Assembly: GCA_017621655.1 (NCBI GenBank)
Contig: JAGASS010000038.1
Location: forward strand, 1-36,641
Length of the DNA stretch: 36,641 nt
Source: Clostridia bacterium
GTDB taxonomy: Bacteria > Bacillota > Clostridia > Oscillospirales > CAG-272
Reading direction: 5' to 3'
Shown here one piece after another: positions 1 to 6,922 of the stretch. Made by a program: the position numbers and the translations under genes. The first letter of the stretch is position 1. Each line of letters starts with the position of its first letter. The notes under the pieces were generated by a model that made no database searches, was not told the origin of the DNA, and saw only the letters and a list, made by a program, of their open reading frames with translations.

Positions 1-11
1 GAAGGCAAATA

Positions 12-29
12 AAAAGCCCCTTTAGGGGC
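12..29 (-). terminator. Probable terminator downstream of the galactonate genes
   Basis: Read leftward, a GCCCC/GGGGC stem with a short AAA-like loop is followed by TTTTTA, the form of an intrinsic terminator. It lies about 100 bases beyond the aldolase stop codon, so it could end the dgoD-aldolase transcript. The interval 30-132 holds two more inverted repeats (67-80 and 114-132) and no gene that I can support. Confidence 0.5.
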
Positions 30-113
30 AGCCGGTGAAAGGGTTGCGGTTGGCAAATCTTTCGATGGGCCTATAGGCCCGGCCGACCTTATGCCCTAAG
101 GGGGCAGTGCATG

Positions 114-132
114 CCACCGGCACGGCCGGTGG
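114..132. repeat. Inverted repeat abutting the aldolase stop codon
   Basis: CCACCGG and CCGGTGG face each other around a 5-base loop, directly against the aldolase stop codon at 133-135. There is no T-run on either side, so this is not a classic terminator. It could protect the 3' end of the messenger RNA, which is inference. A second palindrome, GGGCCTATAGGCCC, sits at 67-80. Confidence 0.4.
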
Positions 133-798
133 TCATGACTTTACTGCATCTACAAACTGCTTCGCAAGGGACGTGATGGCTGCATAATCGCCGTTTGCGA
201 TCAGCTTTTTGTTATAGAGATTCGAGCCGACGCCGATGCCGTAAAAGCCCATTTCAATAAAGTCGCGCGCGTTCTCGGCACTAACTCCGCCGACGGCGAG
301 AAGTTTCGCGTCGGAGATCGGCGCGCTTACTGCTTTAACGTAGCCGCGGCTGACCTGATCGGCAGGGAAGAGCTTTACGTAATCCGCGCCGTGATTGAGC
401 GCAGAGACTATCTCGGTCGGTGTGAAGGCGGCGGGGATCGATACCGCGCCTAGCTCTCTTGAACGCTCGATTATCTCGGGATCGCAGTTCGGGGAGATGA
501 TGAACGACGCGCCTGCGTTTATTGCAAGGTCGACCTCATTAAGATGCGTGACCGTGCCTGCGCCGATATACATTCTGCCGTCAAAATGAGCCGAAAGCGC
601 AGAGATCATCGAGCAGATCTCTTCTGCACTGACCTTTCCCGAACGGTCAAACGTGATCTCGATAAGCCGTATTCCGCCCTCGTAAAGTGCTTCAACTGCG
701 GGAATCAGCGTCTCTTTGTCGGGCAGACGAACGATGGAAATTACCTTATTTTCCGCGACGGCGTTAAAGACCGCCTGTCTTAGTTTTTCACTTATCAT
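133..798 (-). CDS. KDPG/KDPGal aldolase (2-keto-3-deoxy-6-phospho-sugar-acid aldolase)
   Basis: Class I aldolase of the KDPG/KHG family, cytoplasmic. It cleaves 2-keto-3-deoxy-6-phosphogluconate or -galactonate to pyruvate and glyceraldehyde 3-phosphate. The 221-residue length fits the family. Visible signatures are the E47 region (IEITF), the Schiff-base lysine K142 in DYVKLFPA, and the phosphate-binding glycines in AVGGV and GIGVGS. I chose ATG 798 because GGAGTGG lies just upstream and the preceding dehydratase ends at 800; a longer start at 813 would run into that gene. The one-base gap implies one transcript with, and translational coupling to, the dehydratase. Because the neighbour is DgoD-like, the natural substrate is probably the 6-phosphogalactonate form (DgoA role), but sequence alone cannot separate Eda from DgoA. 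No sugar-acid kinase is present in the window. Confidence 0.9.
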   Translation of the reverse strand: MISEKLRQAVFNAVAENKVISIVRLPDKETLIPAVEALYEGGIRLIEITFDRSGKVSAEEICSMISALSAHFDGRMYIGAGTVTHLNEVDLAINAGASFIISPNCDPEIIERSRELGAVSIPAAFTPTEIVSALNHGADYVKLFPADQVSRGYVKAVSAPISDAKLLAVGGVSAENARDFIEMGFYGIGVGSNLYNKKLIANGDYAAITSLAKQFVDAVKS

Positions 799-799
799 T

Positions 800-1948
800 T
801 TACCACTCCGCAACAGATCCGTCAGCGTGATGCCATACGGGATTTTTCCAGTTATGAGGATTCTTGTTTTCCTCGATAACGAGCTCCTTGTTCACGTCGA
901 CGCCAAGCCCCGGAAGCTTCGGAAGGTCTACCCAACCGTCGGTAAATTTGAAATCGTCCTTGTTGTGAACGTAATCAAGGACGCTCTTGCCGACATTATA
1001 GTGGATTCCGATGCTCTGCTCCTGAATAACTGCGTTGTAGCAGGTCGCGTCGATCGAAAGACAAGCGGAAAGCGCTATCGGTCCGAGAGGGCAGTGCGGC
1101 GCGAGCGCAACGTCGTATGCTTCCGCCATCGAGGCGATCTTCTTGACCTCGGTAAGTCCGCCTGCGTGAGAGAGGTCGGGCTGAATTATATCGATACCGC
1201 CTGCATTGAGCAGACGCTTGAAATCGTAGCGTGAGAAGAGACGCTCGCCCGTTGCTATCGGAATAGAACAGCAAGCGGCAATTTCCTTGAAATCCTCCAT
1301 GTGCTCGCAGAGGACCGGCTCCTCGATGAACATGGGATCGAATTCCTCAAGCTTCTTTGCAAGCACCTTTGCCATCGGCTTGTGAACGCGTCCGTGGAAG
1401 TCGATAGCGATCCCGAAGTGCTTTCCGCAGCTTTCGCGTATCGCGGCAACGCGCTCAAGAACTGCGTCGATCTTGTCGTAGGTGTCGATCATCTGAAGCT
1501 CGTCGGTGGCGTTCATTTTGATCGCTTGGAACCCCTCGTTTTTCTTTTCGAGCGCGGCTCTGCCGACGTCGGACGGACGGTCTCCTCCGATCCAGGAATA
1601 GACCTTCATTCTATCGCGGCACTTGCCGCCCATAAGCTCGTAAACGGGCGCGCCGAAGTACTTGCCCTTGATGTCCCAAAGCGCCTGATCGATGCCAGAA
1701 ATTGCGCTCATGAGAACACCGCCGCCGCGGTAGAATCCGGCGCGGTAGATGGTCGACCAGATGCCCTCGATATTTGAGGGATCCTGACCGATAAGATAAT
1801 CCTTGTATTCCTCAACGCAGGCAAGGACTGATGCCGCGTGTCCTTCGAGGACCGCCTCGCCCCAACCTACAATTCCATTGTCGGTCTCAATTTCAACGAA
1901 GCCCCAGCGCGGACGGACAAAGTAGGTCGAAACTCTCGTAATTTTCAT
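800..1948 (-). CDS. dgoD: D-galactonate dehydratase, enolase superfamily
   Basis: Converts D-galactonate to 2-keto-3-deoxy-D-galactonate in the De Ley-Doudoroff galactonate pathway, in the cytoplasm. It is a 382-residue member of the mandelate racemase/enolase superfamily and follows Escherichia coli DgoD closely along its whole length. Shared stretches include [30 protein letters not shown] and [11 protein letters not shown]. The Mg2+ ligands fall at D183, E209 and E235, with H185 (DFHGR) and H285 (APHC), the same positions as in the E. coli enzyme. The N-terminal capping domain is about residues 1-125, then the barrel. It is the first gene of a two-gene leftward operon with the aldolase and diverges from the AraC-type regulator at 2069, which is its probable controller. 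Confidence 0.93.
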   Translation of the reverse strand: MKITRVSTYFVRPRWGFVEIETDNGIVGWGEAVLEGHAASVLACVEEYKDYLIGQDPSNIEGIWSTIYRAGFYRGGGVLMSAISGIDQALWDIKGKYFGAPVYELMGGKCRDRMKVYSWIGGDRPSDVGRAALEKKNEGFQAIKMNATDELQMIDTYDKIDAVLERVAAIRESCGKHFGIAIDFHGRVHKPMAKVLAKKLEEFDPMFIEEPVLCEHMEDFKEIAACCSIPIATGERLFSRYDFKRLLNAGGIDIIQPDLSHAGGLTEVKKIASMAEAYDVALAPHCPLGPIALSACLSIDATCYNAVIQEQSIGIHYNVGKSVLDYVHNKDDFKFTDGWVDLPKLPGLGVDVNKELVIEENKNPHNWKNPVWHHADGSVAEW

Positions 1949-1979
1949 GTTTTTATGCCAACCTTTCGTAAATTTTGTA

Positions 1980-2007
1980 TTGACAAATTGGTTTTCTGTA
2001 TTATAAT
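1980..2007 (+). promoter_or_regulatory. Promoter of the AraC-type regulator, overlapping the dgoD promoter
   Basis: TTGACA at 1980-1985 and TATAAT at 2002-2007 with a 16-base spacer, both perfect sigma-A boxes. The -10 box overlaps the -10 box of the opposite-facing promoter at 2000-2028, so the two promoters should exclude one another. Confidence 0.75.
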
Positions 2008-2028
2008 GATAACATAGAAAAATGGCAA
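2000..2028 (-). promoter_or_regulatory. dgoD-aldolase promoter
   Basis: On the minus strand TTGCCA (2028-2023), a 17-base spacer and TATAAT (2005-2000) point at dgoD. An alternative pair using TTGACG about ten bases further upstream with TATGTT is weaker. The -10 is embedded in the palindromic ATTATAAT shared with the regulator promoter. Confidence 0.7.
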
Positions 2029-2068
2029 ATTCACGTCAAAATTTTATATTATAGGGACAATTTTTAAT

Positions 2069-2857
2069 ATGAGCGAAAGAAAGACTGCGACTCTGTCTAT
2101 CGAGCGCGAGCTTAAGGACGAGCTTCGTGTAATTGAATACGGGATCGGCAACGGCGATTTTCATTTTCATTCGCAGGTCGAGATCTGCATCGTCGAGGGC
2201 GGAAGCGTCGAGGCGCTTGTGAATAACAGTCAGACGACGCTTGAAAAGGGAGACATAGCCGTGTCGCTTCCTTACGATCCGCACAGGTATATTGCGAAGG
2301 ACGGCGTGCGTTATTCGGTGCTTGTGATACCGAGCGAAATGGGCGAAAAATTCTGCTCCGATATGAAGAGCTTGACTAGCCCGTTTTTGAAGCATTCCGA
2401 GAGCAATTCGGTGATTTTTTCCTACCTTTCTTCTCTTAAAAAAGCCGATAACGGTGAGCTTGACAAGCTCGGATACGTTTATCTGATTCTCGGCGCGATA
2501 AAAAAGGAGCTTCTTTCCGAATCGAAGGAAAGCGGCTCCGATAATGAGCTTTTGTCGGCTTTGCTTTTGTATATTCACAAGAATTACGGGAAAAATCTGA
2601 CTCTGTCGTCGATAGCAAAGGCGTTCGGTTATCATCCTGCGTATATTTCGAGCTATTTCAAAACGCGGCTCGATATTGGAATTTCACGTTACGTAAGCGT
2701 AATTCGGCTGAATAATGCAGTTCAATTAATGAGAAAAAAGAAGTACAGCGTGACGGAGATCGCGCTCGAGTGCGGCTTCAATTCCGCACGCACCTTTTAC
2801 CGCGCCTTCCGAGAAGAATTCGGCTGCTCTCCGGGGGATTATATTGCGAATTTGTAA
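2069..2857 (+). CDS. AraC-family transcriptional regulator with N-terminal cupin domain
   Basis: Cytoplasmic DNA-binding regulator of 262 residues. Residues about 20-130 form a cupin-like sensor (FHFHSQVEICIVEGG, then PYDPHRY). Residues about 165-260 form the double helix-turn-helix of the AraC family, with the typical ending VTEIALECGFNSARTFYRAFREEFGCSPGDY. The start is preceded by AGGGA about 11 bases upstream. It is divergent from dgoD and shares its promoter region, so it most likely controls sugar-acid use in response to a sugar ligand bound by the cupin. The ligand is inferred from context only. Confidence 0.9.
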   Translation: MSERKTATLSIERELKDELRVIEYGIGNGDFHFHSQVEICIVEGGSVEALVNNSQTTLEKGDIAVSLPYDPHRYIAKDGVRYSVLVIPSEMGEKFCSDMKSLTSPFLKHSESNSVIFSYLSSLKKADNGELDKLGYVYLILGAIKKELLSESKESGSDNELLSALLLYIHKNYGKNLTLSSIAKAFGYHPAYISSYFKTRLDIGISRYVSVIRLNNAVQLMRKKKYSVTEIALECGFNSARTFYRAFREEFGCSPGDYIANL

Positions 2858-2870
2858 CCTTGCCTTTCTT

Positions 2871-3027
2871 GCCTTCCCCTCAGGGGAAGGTGTCACCGTA
2901 GGTGACGGATGAGGTGTTTTGAAAGCAAAGCAACTGATTTGATACGGTCAGATAATTTGCGCTTGATCTACCTCATCCGTCTGCTCCTTCGTCGCAGCCA
3001 CCTCCCCCTCAGGGGAAGGCGAGACAA
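2871..3027. repeat. Inverted pair of two-hairpin intergenic repeat elements
   Basis: The first copy (2871-2916) reads hairpin A (CCTTCCCCTCAGGGGAAGG), hairpin B (GTCACC-GTA-GGTGAC), then the tail GGATGAGGTG. The second copy (2970-3027) is the same element reversed, with a degenerate hairpin B. Relatives lie at 4172, 17027, 24679 and 36430. The pair fills the gap between the convergent regulator and GH20-like genes and may act as a bidirectional transcript end. Confidence 0.8.
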
Positions 3028-3069
3028 CATTTGATCTACTCTGTGATGTATACGCGAATATTTAGATTC

Positions 3070-3103
3070 AAAACCGCCTCGAGGCATTTGCTTCAAGGCG
3101 GTT
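3070..3103 (-). terminator. Terminator of the GH20-like gene
   Basis: Leftward, AACCGCCT pairs with AGGCGGTT (3103-3096 with 3079-3072) and is followed by TTTGA. It lies a few bases beyond the stop codon of the GH20-like gene. Confidence 0.7.
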
Positions 3104-3107
3104 GATT

Positions 3108-4064
3108 TTATTTATTGTTGTAGATCTTCATTGCGTTTTTGATGCTGTTGATCGCGGTCTTATGAACGTGCATCCAATCCTTGTCGATGCGCTCCCAGGT
3201 CGTCTGCATCATTCCGAGCCAATGCGAAGGATCTATGCGCTCTGCGCAGTATCCAACAAGCTCTTCAAGGTTATCCGGCTCCGCCCAAACGCTTGCGGTC
3301 GGGACCTGATCGTAGCCGAGCTTGGAGAGTCGCTCAAAGCCGGCGAGCATCGTCTGAAGCTCCTTTGAATTTTTGATCTCTTCGCCGAAGCATTTCCAGT
3401 AGTACCAGCCGCACATAACGACGGATTTAGGCATTTTTTCGATGCACTCCTCGGGGTGCGACCAGAAGTAGTCCGCCCATATCCAGGGGCGCGCGCCGAC
3501 GCGCTCAACGCACTCTACGAGATAGTAGAAATCGTGCCACCAAAGCTCGTGCTGTCGGACGATTGCGATCATCTGATTGCGCTGATTCCCCATCGTTTCC
3601 TCGTCCATTCCGAGGTGGAAGTGGTTCGGCTTGAACACCTCTGCGACTTCTTCTATTACGTCACGGCAGACTTGGTAATAGATTGGAGTTGAGATCATAC
3701 GGGAGTAATCCTTGAGCCAGATGTCGTGCGCGGTTGAGAAATTGAGTTTCGGAATGACCTCAAAGCCCATGCTTTTCAGGCGCTCGACCTCGGCTGAAAG
3801 CTCCTCGTGAGACAGAGCACCCTTTGCGGAAATTTCGGGGTGAGATTTATAGAGCAGGGACTCTGCGACGTCGATTATGAGGGTATTGACGCCGATCTCG
3901 CGTAGTTCTTTTGTGTGTGATGTCCACAGCTCGCGGTCGAAGCGGAGGACGTTTGACGCGCAGGGAGTTGAACGGTGCGTGCGTCCGCGCGTGTTGCCTT
4001 CCTCGTTCCACATATTGCTTCCAAGATGAAGTAGGTGCGCCCACATGAAGTTTTTGTTTTGCAT
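3108..4064 (-). CDS. GH20-like glycosidase (beta-N-acetylhexosaminidase fold), cytoplasmic
   Basis: A 318-residue single-domain protein that reads as a TIM barrel. The motif FHLGMDEE (D154-E155) resembles the paired Asp-Glu of family 20 hexosaminidases, which use substrate-assisted catalysis with the Glu as acid. Upstream segments such as LREIGVNTLIIDV and LKSMGFEVIPKLNFS fit the early barrel strands, and WIWADYF fits a later one. There is no signal peptide and no N-terminal GH20b domain, so it would act inside the cell on imported sugars. The start is supported by AAGGAG at 4077-4072. It has its own promoter and stands alone. Function is inferred from the motif; related barrels with other activities remain possible. 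Confidence 0.55.
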   Translation of the reverse strand: MQNKNFMWAHLLHLGSNMWNEEGNTRGRTHRSTPCASNVLRFDRELWTSHTKELREIGVNTLIIDVAESLLYKSHPEISAKGALSHEELSAEVERLKSMGFEVIPKLNFSTAHDIWLKDYSRMISTPIYYQVCRDVIEEVAEVFKPNHFHLGMDEETMGNQRNQMIAIVRQHELWWHDFYYLVECVERVGARPWIWADYFWSHPEECIEKMPKSVVMCGWYYWKCFGEEIKNSKELQTMLAGFERLSKLGYDQVPTASVWAEPDNLEELVGYCAERIDPSHWLGMMQTTWERIDKDWMHVHKTAINSIKNAMKIYNNK

Positions 4065-4092
4065 TTTGATTCTCCTTGTGTTTTATGGGGAT

Positions 4093-4121
4093 ATTATAGC
4101 ACGTTGGAAGAGAATAGTCAA
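4093..4121 (-). promoter_or_regulatory. Promoter of the GH20-like gene
   Basis: On the minus strand TTGACT (4121-4116), a 17-base spacer and TATAAT (4098-4093) lie about 30 bases ahead of the start codon. Confidence 0.8.
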
Positions 4122-4171
4122 TTTGTTATTGTTTTATTCTCGACAGAAAAAGATAGTTCGAACGTTGTTTT

Positions 4172-4218
4172 ACCTTCTCCAGCGGGAGAAGGTGTCGGCG
4201 AAGCCGACGGATGAGGTG
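4172..4218 (+). repeat. Two-hairpin intergenic repeat element
   Basis: Hairpin A is ACCTTCTCC-AGC-GGGAGAAGGT and hairpin B is GTCGGC-GAA-GCCGAC, followed by GGATGAGGTG. Both arms of both hairpins differ from the copy at 2871 yet still pair, which is compensatory change. Confidence 0.8.
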
Positions 4219-4630
4219 TTACACAGGTAATGTATCTTTTTTCTCACCTTTCTTACTCGTGTAAGAAAGGTGACCAAAGAAGCACGCCAAGGGGACAACC
4301 GATGAAAATTTGCAAAGGCAAATTTTCAAACGTTTTCCCCTTTGGAAACCCTTTTCGATTTTGCGCAAACGTTTATAACCCCCTTGTAGGGGCGACCATT
4401 GGTCGCCCGCTTTTTGTGGCGCTTCGCCGCGATTTCGTAGGGCGGGGGCTTGCTCGGAACCCCCGAATGCTCATTTCATTCGCTTCGGGGAACCCCACGC
4501 GCTCCCGCCGTCTGCACCCACGCTCACGCTATTACAAACAACAAATTTTCACCTGAAATTTCACAAAATAGGACAAATTATAGGTTGAATTTATCTTAGA
4601 AAATATCCTAGAATTTATCCTAAAAGTGAA
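4219..4630. repeat. Gene-free, repeat-rich interval
   Basis: I see no gene in 4065-4678. Besides the element at 4172 it holds a hairpin at 4244-4273 (TCACCTTTCTTA with TAAGAAAGGTGA), a hairpin at 4304-4327 (GAAAATTTGC with GCAAATTTTC), a stretch rich in GGGGCGACC/GGTCGCCC around 4388-4410, and an inverted module at about 4440-4512 whose reverse complement recurs at 36324-36392. The first two hairpins recur in reverse at 24760-24870 with changed but still paired arms. Three 12-base-spaced units (ATCTTAGA, ATCCTAGA, ATCCTAAA) lie at 4593, 4605 and 4617. Apparent reading frames here are not supported as genes. Confidence 0.7.
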
Positions 4631-4633
4631 GAA

Positions 4634-4667
4634 CCTCGGCAAGCCGTTTGGGTTTGCCGAGGTTTTT
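4634..4667. terminator. Bidirectional terminator, serving the SLOG gene
   Basis: CCTCGGCAA and TTGCCGAGG form a stem flanked by TTTTTG on the right and AAAAGTGAAGAA on the left. It lies just past the stop codon of the leftward SLOG gene. Confidence 0.75.
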
Positions 4668-4678
4668 GTTATATCTTA

Positions 4679-5008
4679 TTATGGCTGAACAAGCGTTATA
4701 GGTTTATCCTTTTTCTTGGCATATTTTATGCTATATTGTGTTCCCTTTGAATGACCGTCCCATATTACAAGCACCGCATCACACATATCTATCATTTCCT
4801 CGTTGCGTTTAAGCGGTGCTGCGCGTCCGTAGAGATCGTAACGAGGGCGTATTATGTACTTGGAGATGCGGTGCTTATCTGCATATTCCTCTGCCAAGCT
4901 GTCTATTCCGTTTGCGCCGCCGCTTATGACGGTATCAACCTCAGATGTAATGTAGGGGGATAAATCGAAATCAGTGATACTCCGCGAGCCGATTATAAGT
5001 AATTTCAT
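4679..5008 (-). CDS. Small SLOG-domain protein (DprA/YspA-like Rossmann fold)
   Basis: A 109-residue protein made of one SLOG-type nucleotide-binding fold. The N-terminal MKLLIIGSRSITDF and the glycine-rich SGGANGIDSLAEEYA match the GxR and GGAxGxD signatures of the DprA/YspA/DUF2493 group, and DMCDAVLVIWDGHSKGT matches the later strand. In this superfamily such domains bind nucleotides or nucleotide-derived signals; many stand-alone copies sit in defence or mobile regions. It is fired leftward from a promoter that overlaps that of two tiny HTH genes, so it is probably co-regulated with them. A molecular role cannot be given from sequence. Confidence 0.75.
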   Translation of the reverse strand: MKLLIIGSRSITDFDLSPYITSEVDTVISGGANGIDSLAEEYADKHRISKYIIRPRYDLYGRAAPLKRNEEMIDMCDAVLVIWDGHSKGTQYSIKYAKKKDKPITLVQP

Positions 5009-5035
5009 CGAATAAAACCTTTCTATTTAGTATAC

Positions 5036-5084
5036 ACCTATATAAGTATATACCCTTATAGGTAAATTGTCAATCGGGTATATA
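5036..5084. promoter_or_regulatory. Nested inverted repeats, candidate operator between SLOG and HTH genes
   Basis: ACCTATA (5036-5042) is mirrored by TATAGGT (5057-5063), and TATATACCC (5047-5055) by GGGTATATA (5076-5084). These sites cover the -10 and spacer regions of both divergent promoters, a place where a small HTH protein could repress both directions at once. Confidence 0.5.
5045..5073 (-). promoter_or_regulatory. Promoter of the SLOG gene
   Basis: On the minus strand TTGACA (5073-5068), a 17-base spacer and TATACT (5050-5045). Its -35 box overlaps the -35 box of the opposite promoter. Confidence 0.7.
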
Positions 5085-5095
5085 TTTTTTAGAAT
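5067..5095 (+). promoter_or_regulatory. Promoter of the HTH gene pair
   Basis: TTGTCA (5067-5072), a 17-base spacer and TAGAAT (5090-5095). The expected transcript start near 5102 is only a few bases ahead of the ribosome site GGGAGGG at 5105-5111, so the leader is very short. Confidence 0.65.
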
Positions 5096-5117
5096 GTATA
5101 TCAAGGGAGGGATATTT

Positions 5118-5321
5118 ATGGTAAGACTGACTATCGATAAATACTTAGATAAATGCGGAATTACTCGTTATGAGTTAGCGAAGCGAACAGAGGTCAAATT
5201 TCAAACGATAGACCGTTACTATAAAAATCGCGTAGTTCGTTACGACAGCTATATTTTAGACCGTATATGTCAAGCGCTTGAATGTGATATCGGCGATATT
5301 ATTGAGTATGTTGAGGACTAA
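5118..5321 (+). CDS. Tiny XRE/Cro-type HTH regulator (67 aa)
   Basis: A single helix-turn-helix domain: ITRYELAKRTEVKFQTIDRY holds the positioning and recognition helices, and ILDRICQALECDIGDIIEY matches the end of the Cro/CI-type fold. I chose ATG 5118 because GGGAGGG stands 6 bases before it; an upstream in-frame ATG at 5067 lies within the promoter itself. The next gene follows 20 bases later, so the two HTH genes probably form one transcript. Expected to bind the nested inverted repeats in its own promoter, which is inference from position. Confidence 0.85.
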   Translation: MVRLTIDKYLDKCGITRYELAKRTEVKFQTIDRYYKNRVVRYDSYILDRICQALECDIGDIIEYVED

Positions 5322-5341
5322 GGACTTTCTTATAGCTTGAT

Positions 5342-5584
5342 ATGAAAATTTACGATTACAACGGTAAGAAGAATATTTGCGGAGACAGGGTACACGAAGC
5401 AAGATGCAAGCACCGCATGACGCAGAGCGATCTTGCCGCACAGTTACAGGTCGCCGGGATAATTATTGAGCGCGACAGCATTTCGAGAATTGAGATCGGA
5501 ACGCGATTCGTTGCGGATTATGAGTTGCGCGAGCTTGCGAGAATTTTGAAGGTTTCCGTGAATTGGCTTTTGGGACTTGAATAA
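5342..5584 (+). CDS. XRE-family HTH regulator (80 aa)
   Basis: A helix-turn-helix domain occupying most of the protein: GDRVHEARCKHRMTQSDLAA begins the fold, DSISRIEIGTRFVADYELRE holds the recognition helix, and LARILKVSVNWLLGLE is the classic family ending. It is the second member of a two-gene HTH unit and ends in a strong bidirectional terminator. Two different small HTH proteins encoded in tandem suggest a switch-like pair, but there is no integrase or phage gene beside them. Confidence 0.85.
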   Translation: MKIYDYNGKKNICGDRVHEARCKHRMTQSDLAAQLQVAGIIIERDSISRIEIGTRFVADYELRELARILKVSVNWLLGLE

Positions 5585-5586
5585 TT

Positions 5587-5619
5587 AAAGGCAATACCGC
5601 CATGGCGGTATTGCCTTTT
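5587..5619. terminator. Strong bidirectional terminator
   Basis: AAAGGCAATACCGCC is mirrored by GGCGGTATTGCCTTT with a 3-base loop, with T-runs at both ends. It separates the convergent HTH gene and spoIVB. Confidence 0.9.
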
Positions 5620-5622
5620 AGT

Positions 5623-6666
5623 TTACTTCGCCGCGTTTAGCATATTTTCGATAAATACACCGTAGCCGCGGGTGGGGTCGGAGATGAGAACGTGAGTGAC
5701 GGCGCCGACGAGCTTACCGTCCTGCACGATGGGTGATCCCGACATTCCCTGAACTATTCCGCCGCTTCGCGCTTTAAGCTGAGGGTCGGTTACTGTGATC
5801 AGGAAGCTTTTATTATCGGTGCTTGTGCGGTCGATCTTTGAGATCTCGATCTCGTACGCCTTTACGCCGTCGTCGCCGAGGGTGGAATAGACCGTCGCCT
5901 TGCCTTCCTTGACCTCGTCACGCGAGCCGACGGGAATCGGATCTTTGAGAGAGGGGAGAGAGGAAAAATATCCGAAAACGCCACAGACGGTATTGCTCTT
6001 CACGTTACCTGTCCGTTCCGAGAGAAAGTAGCCCTTTATTTCTCCGGGTCTTCCGCTTTTTCCTTTAATGACTCCGCCGATCTCGACGCTTATTGCCGAG
6101 CCGCTTCGAAGCGGCATCAGAACTCCTGTTTCGGGGTCACATATACCGTGTCCGAGACCTCCGAACTGACCTGTCTCGGGGTCGACGTAGGTGACCGTTC
6201 CGATTCCTGCCATGCTGTCCTTCAGCTTAAGCCCTGCGCGGTAAATGCCCGTTACGTCCTCTTTAACGGGAATGACCTTGACGGTTATTTCGCTATCACC
6301 GCGCTTGAGGGTGACGTCGGCACCGCCCTCGCTTTTTCCGATAAGAAGCGAGACCGATTCAGCGGTATTGACCTCGGTCCCGTTTACCTTCGTTATTATA
6401 TCCTTGACCTTTATACCCGCGTCAAGGGCGGGAGTCAGCTTTCTTCCGTCCGATATTACGCTCGGCGTGTCGAGAACGAGCACGCCGGCTGTACCGAAAC
6501 GGACGCCGAAGGCAAATCCTCCGACGCATAAACGCTTTTCCGCTATATCGGTCTTTTCTGCCGCCGAAACCGATATTAAGCAGAATGAGAGTAGTAGTGA
6601 GCAGACAGTCAGTGCCGTTATTATTACGCGCACGAATCTGCTTTTGTACGCTTTGTTTGCTGCCAT
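5623..6666 (-). CDS. spoIVB: SpoIVB-type sporulation serine protease (family S55)
   Basis: In Bacillus subtilis SpoIVB is secreted from the forespore and cleaves SpoIVFA, which lets pro-sigma-K be processed. This 347-residue copy has an N-terminal membrane anchor or signal (about residues 12-35), a PDZ domain (about 60-135, including VKDIITKVNGTEV) and the S55 catalytic region. The triad is visible as H173 in GLGHGI, D294 in VTDP and S309 in GMSGSP. The ending GAVTHVLISDPTRGYGVFIENML is typical. It is shorter than the B. subtilis protein (about 426), mainly at the N-terminus. It is not next to recN or spo0A, its common partners. A hairpin (6698-6716) lies in its 5' leader. Its presence indicates a sporulating lineage. 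Confidence 0.93.
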   Translation of the reverse strand: MAANKAYKSRFVRVIITALTVCSLLLSFCLISVSAAEKTDIAEKRLCVGGFAFGVRFGTAGVLVLDTPSVISDGRKLTPALDAGIKVKDIITKVNGTEVNTAESVSLLIGKSEGGADVTLKRGDSEITVKVIPVKEDVTGIYRAGLKLKDSMAGIGTVTYVDPETGQFGGLGHGICDPETGVLMPLRSGSAISVEIGGVIKGKSGRPGEIKGYFLSERTGNVKSNTVCGVFGYFSSLPSLKDPIPVGSRDEVKEGKATVYSTLGDDGVKAYEIEISKIDRTSTDNKSFLITVTDPQLKARSGGIVQGMSGSPIVQDGKLVGAVTHVLISDPTRGYGVFIENMLNAAK

Positions 6667-6818
6667 TTTTCTGCTCTGCCGTTCCTTTTTTATTTCAAGC
6701 CGCTTTTTTTGCGGCTGTTTTTATTGTGGCTTACGAGCAGTTTTTTATAACAAGCAATTTTTTCTCGTTTTGATAAATAAAATTTGTCATTAAAAACATA
6801 ATTATGTCAAAAATACTC

Positions 6819-6847
6819 TTGATTAGTGTTTTCATATATGGTATAAT
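6819..6847 (+). promoter_or_regulatory. Promoter of the PRPP-synthetase-like gene
   Basis: TTGATT (6819-6824), a 17-base spacer and a perfect TATAAT (6842-6847). Confidence 0.8.
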
Positions 6848-6922
6848 GAAATATCAATACGACTTTTTCAGTCAAGAACGGTGCGGGAAGGAGAGTCTGC
6901 TTTTTTGCGGACGGAAAATGAA

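Noticed and set aside
4172..4218. Possible CRISPR-like repeats, because similar palindromic units recur through the window
   Set aside because: Copies are kilobases apart, in both orientations, with no regular spacers and no cas genes.
4230..4556. Open frame of 108 codons in the gap before the SLOG gene
   Set aside because: It is built entirely of the intergenic repeat modules that recur at 24755 and 36324 and lacks a proper ribosome site.
4679..5584. Prophage remnant
   Set aside because: Only two small HTH genes and a SLOG gene; no integrase, structural or lysis gene and no attachment-site repeats seen.
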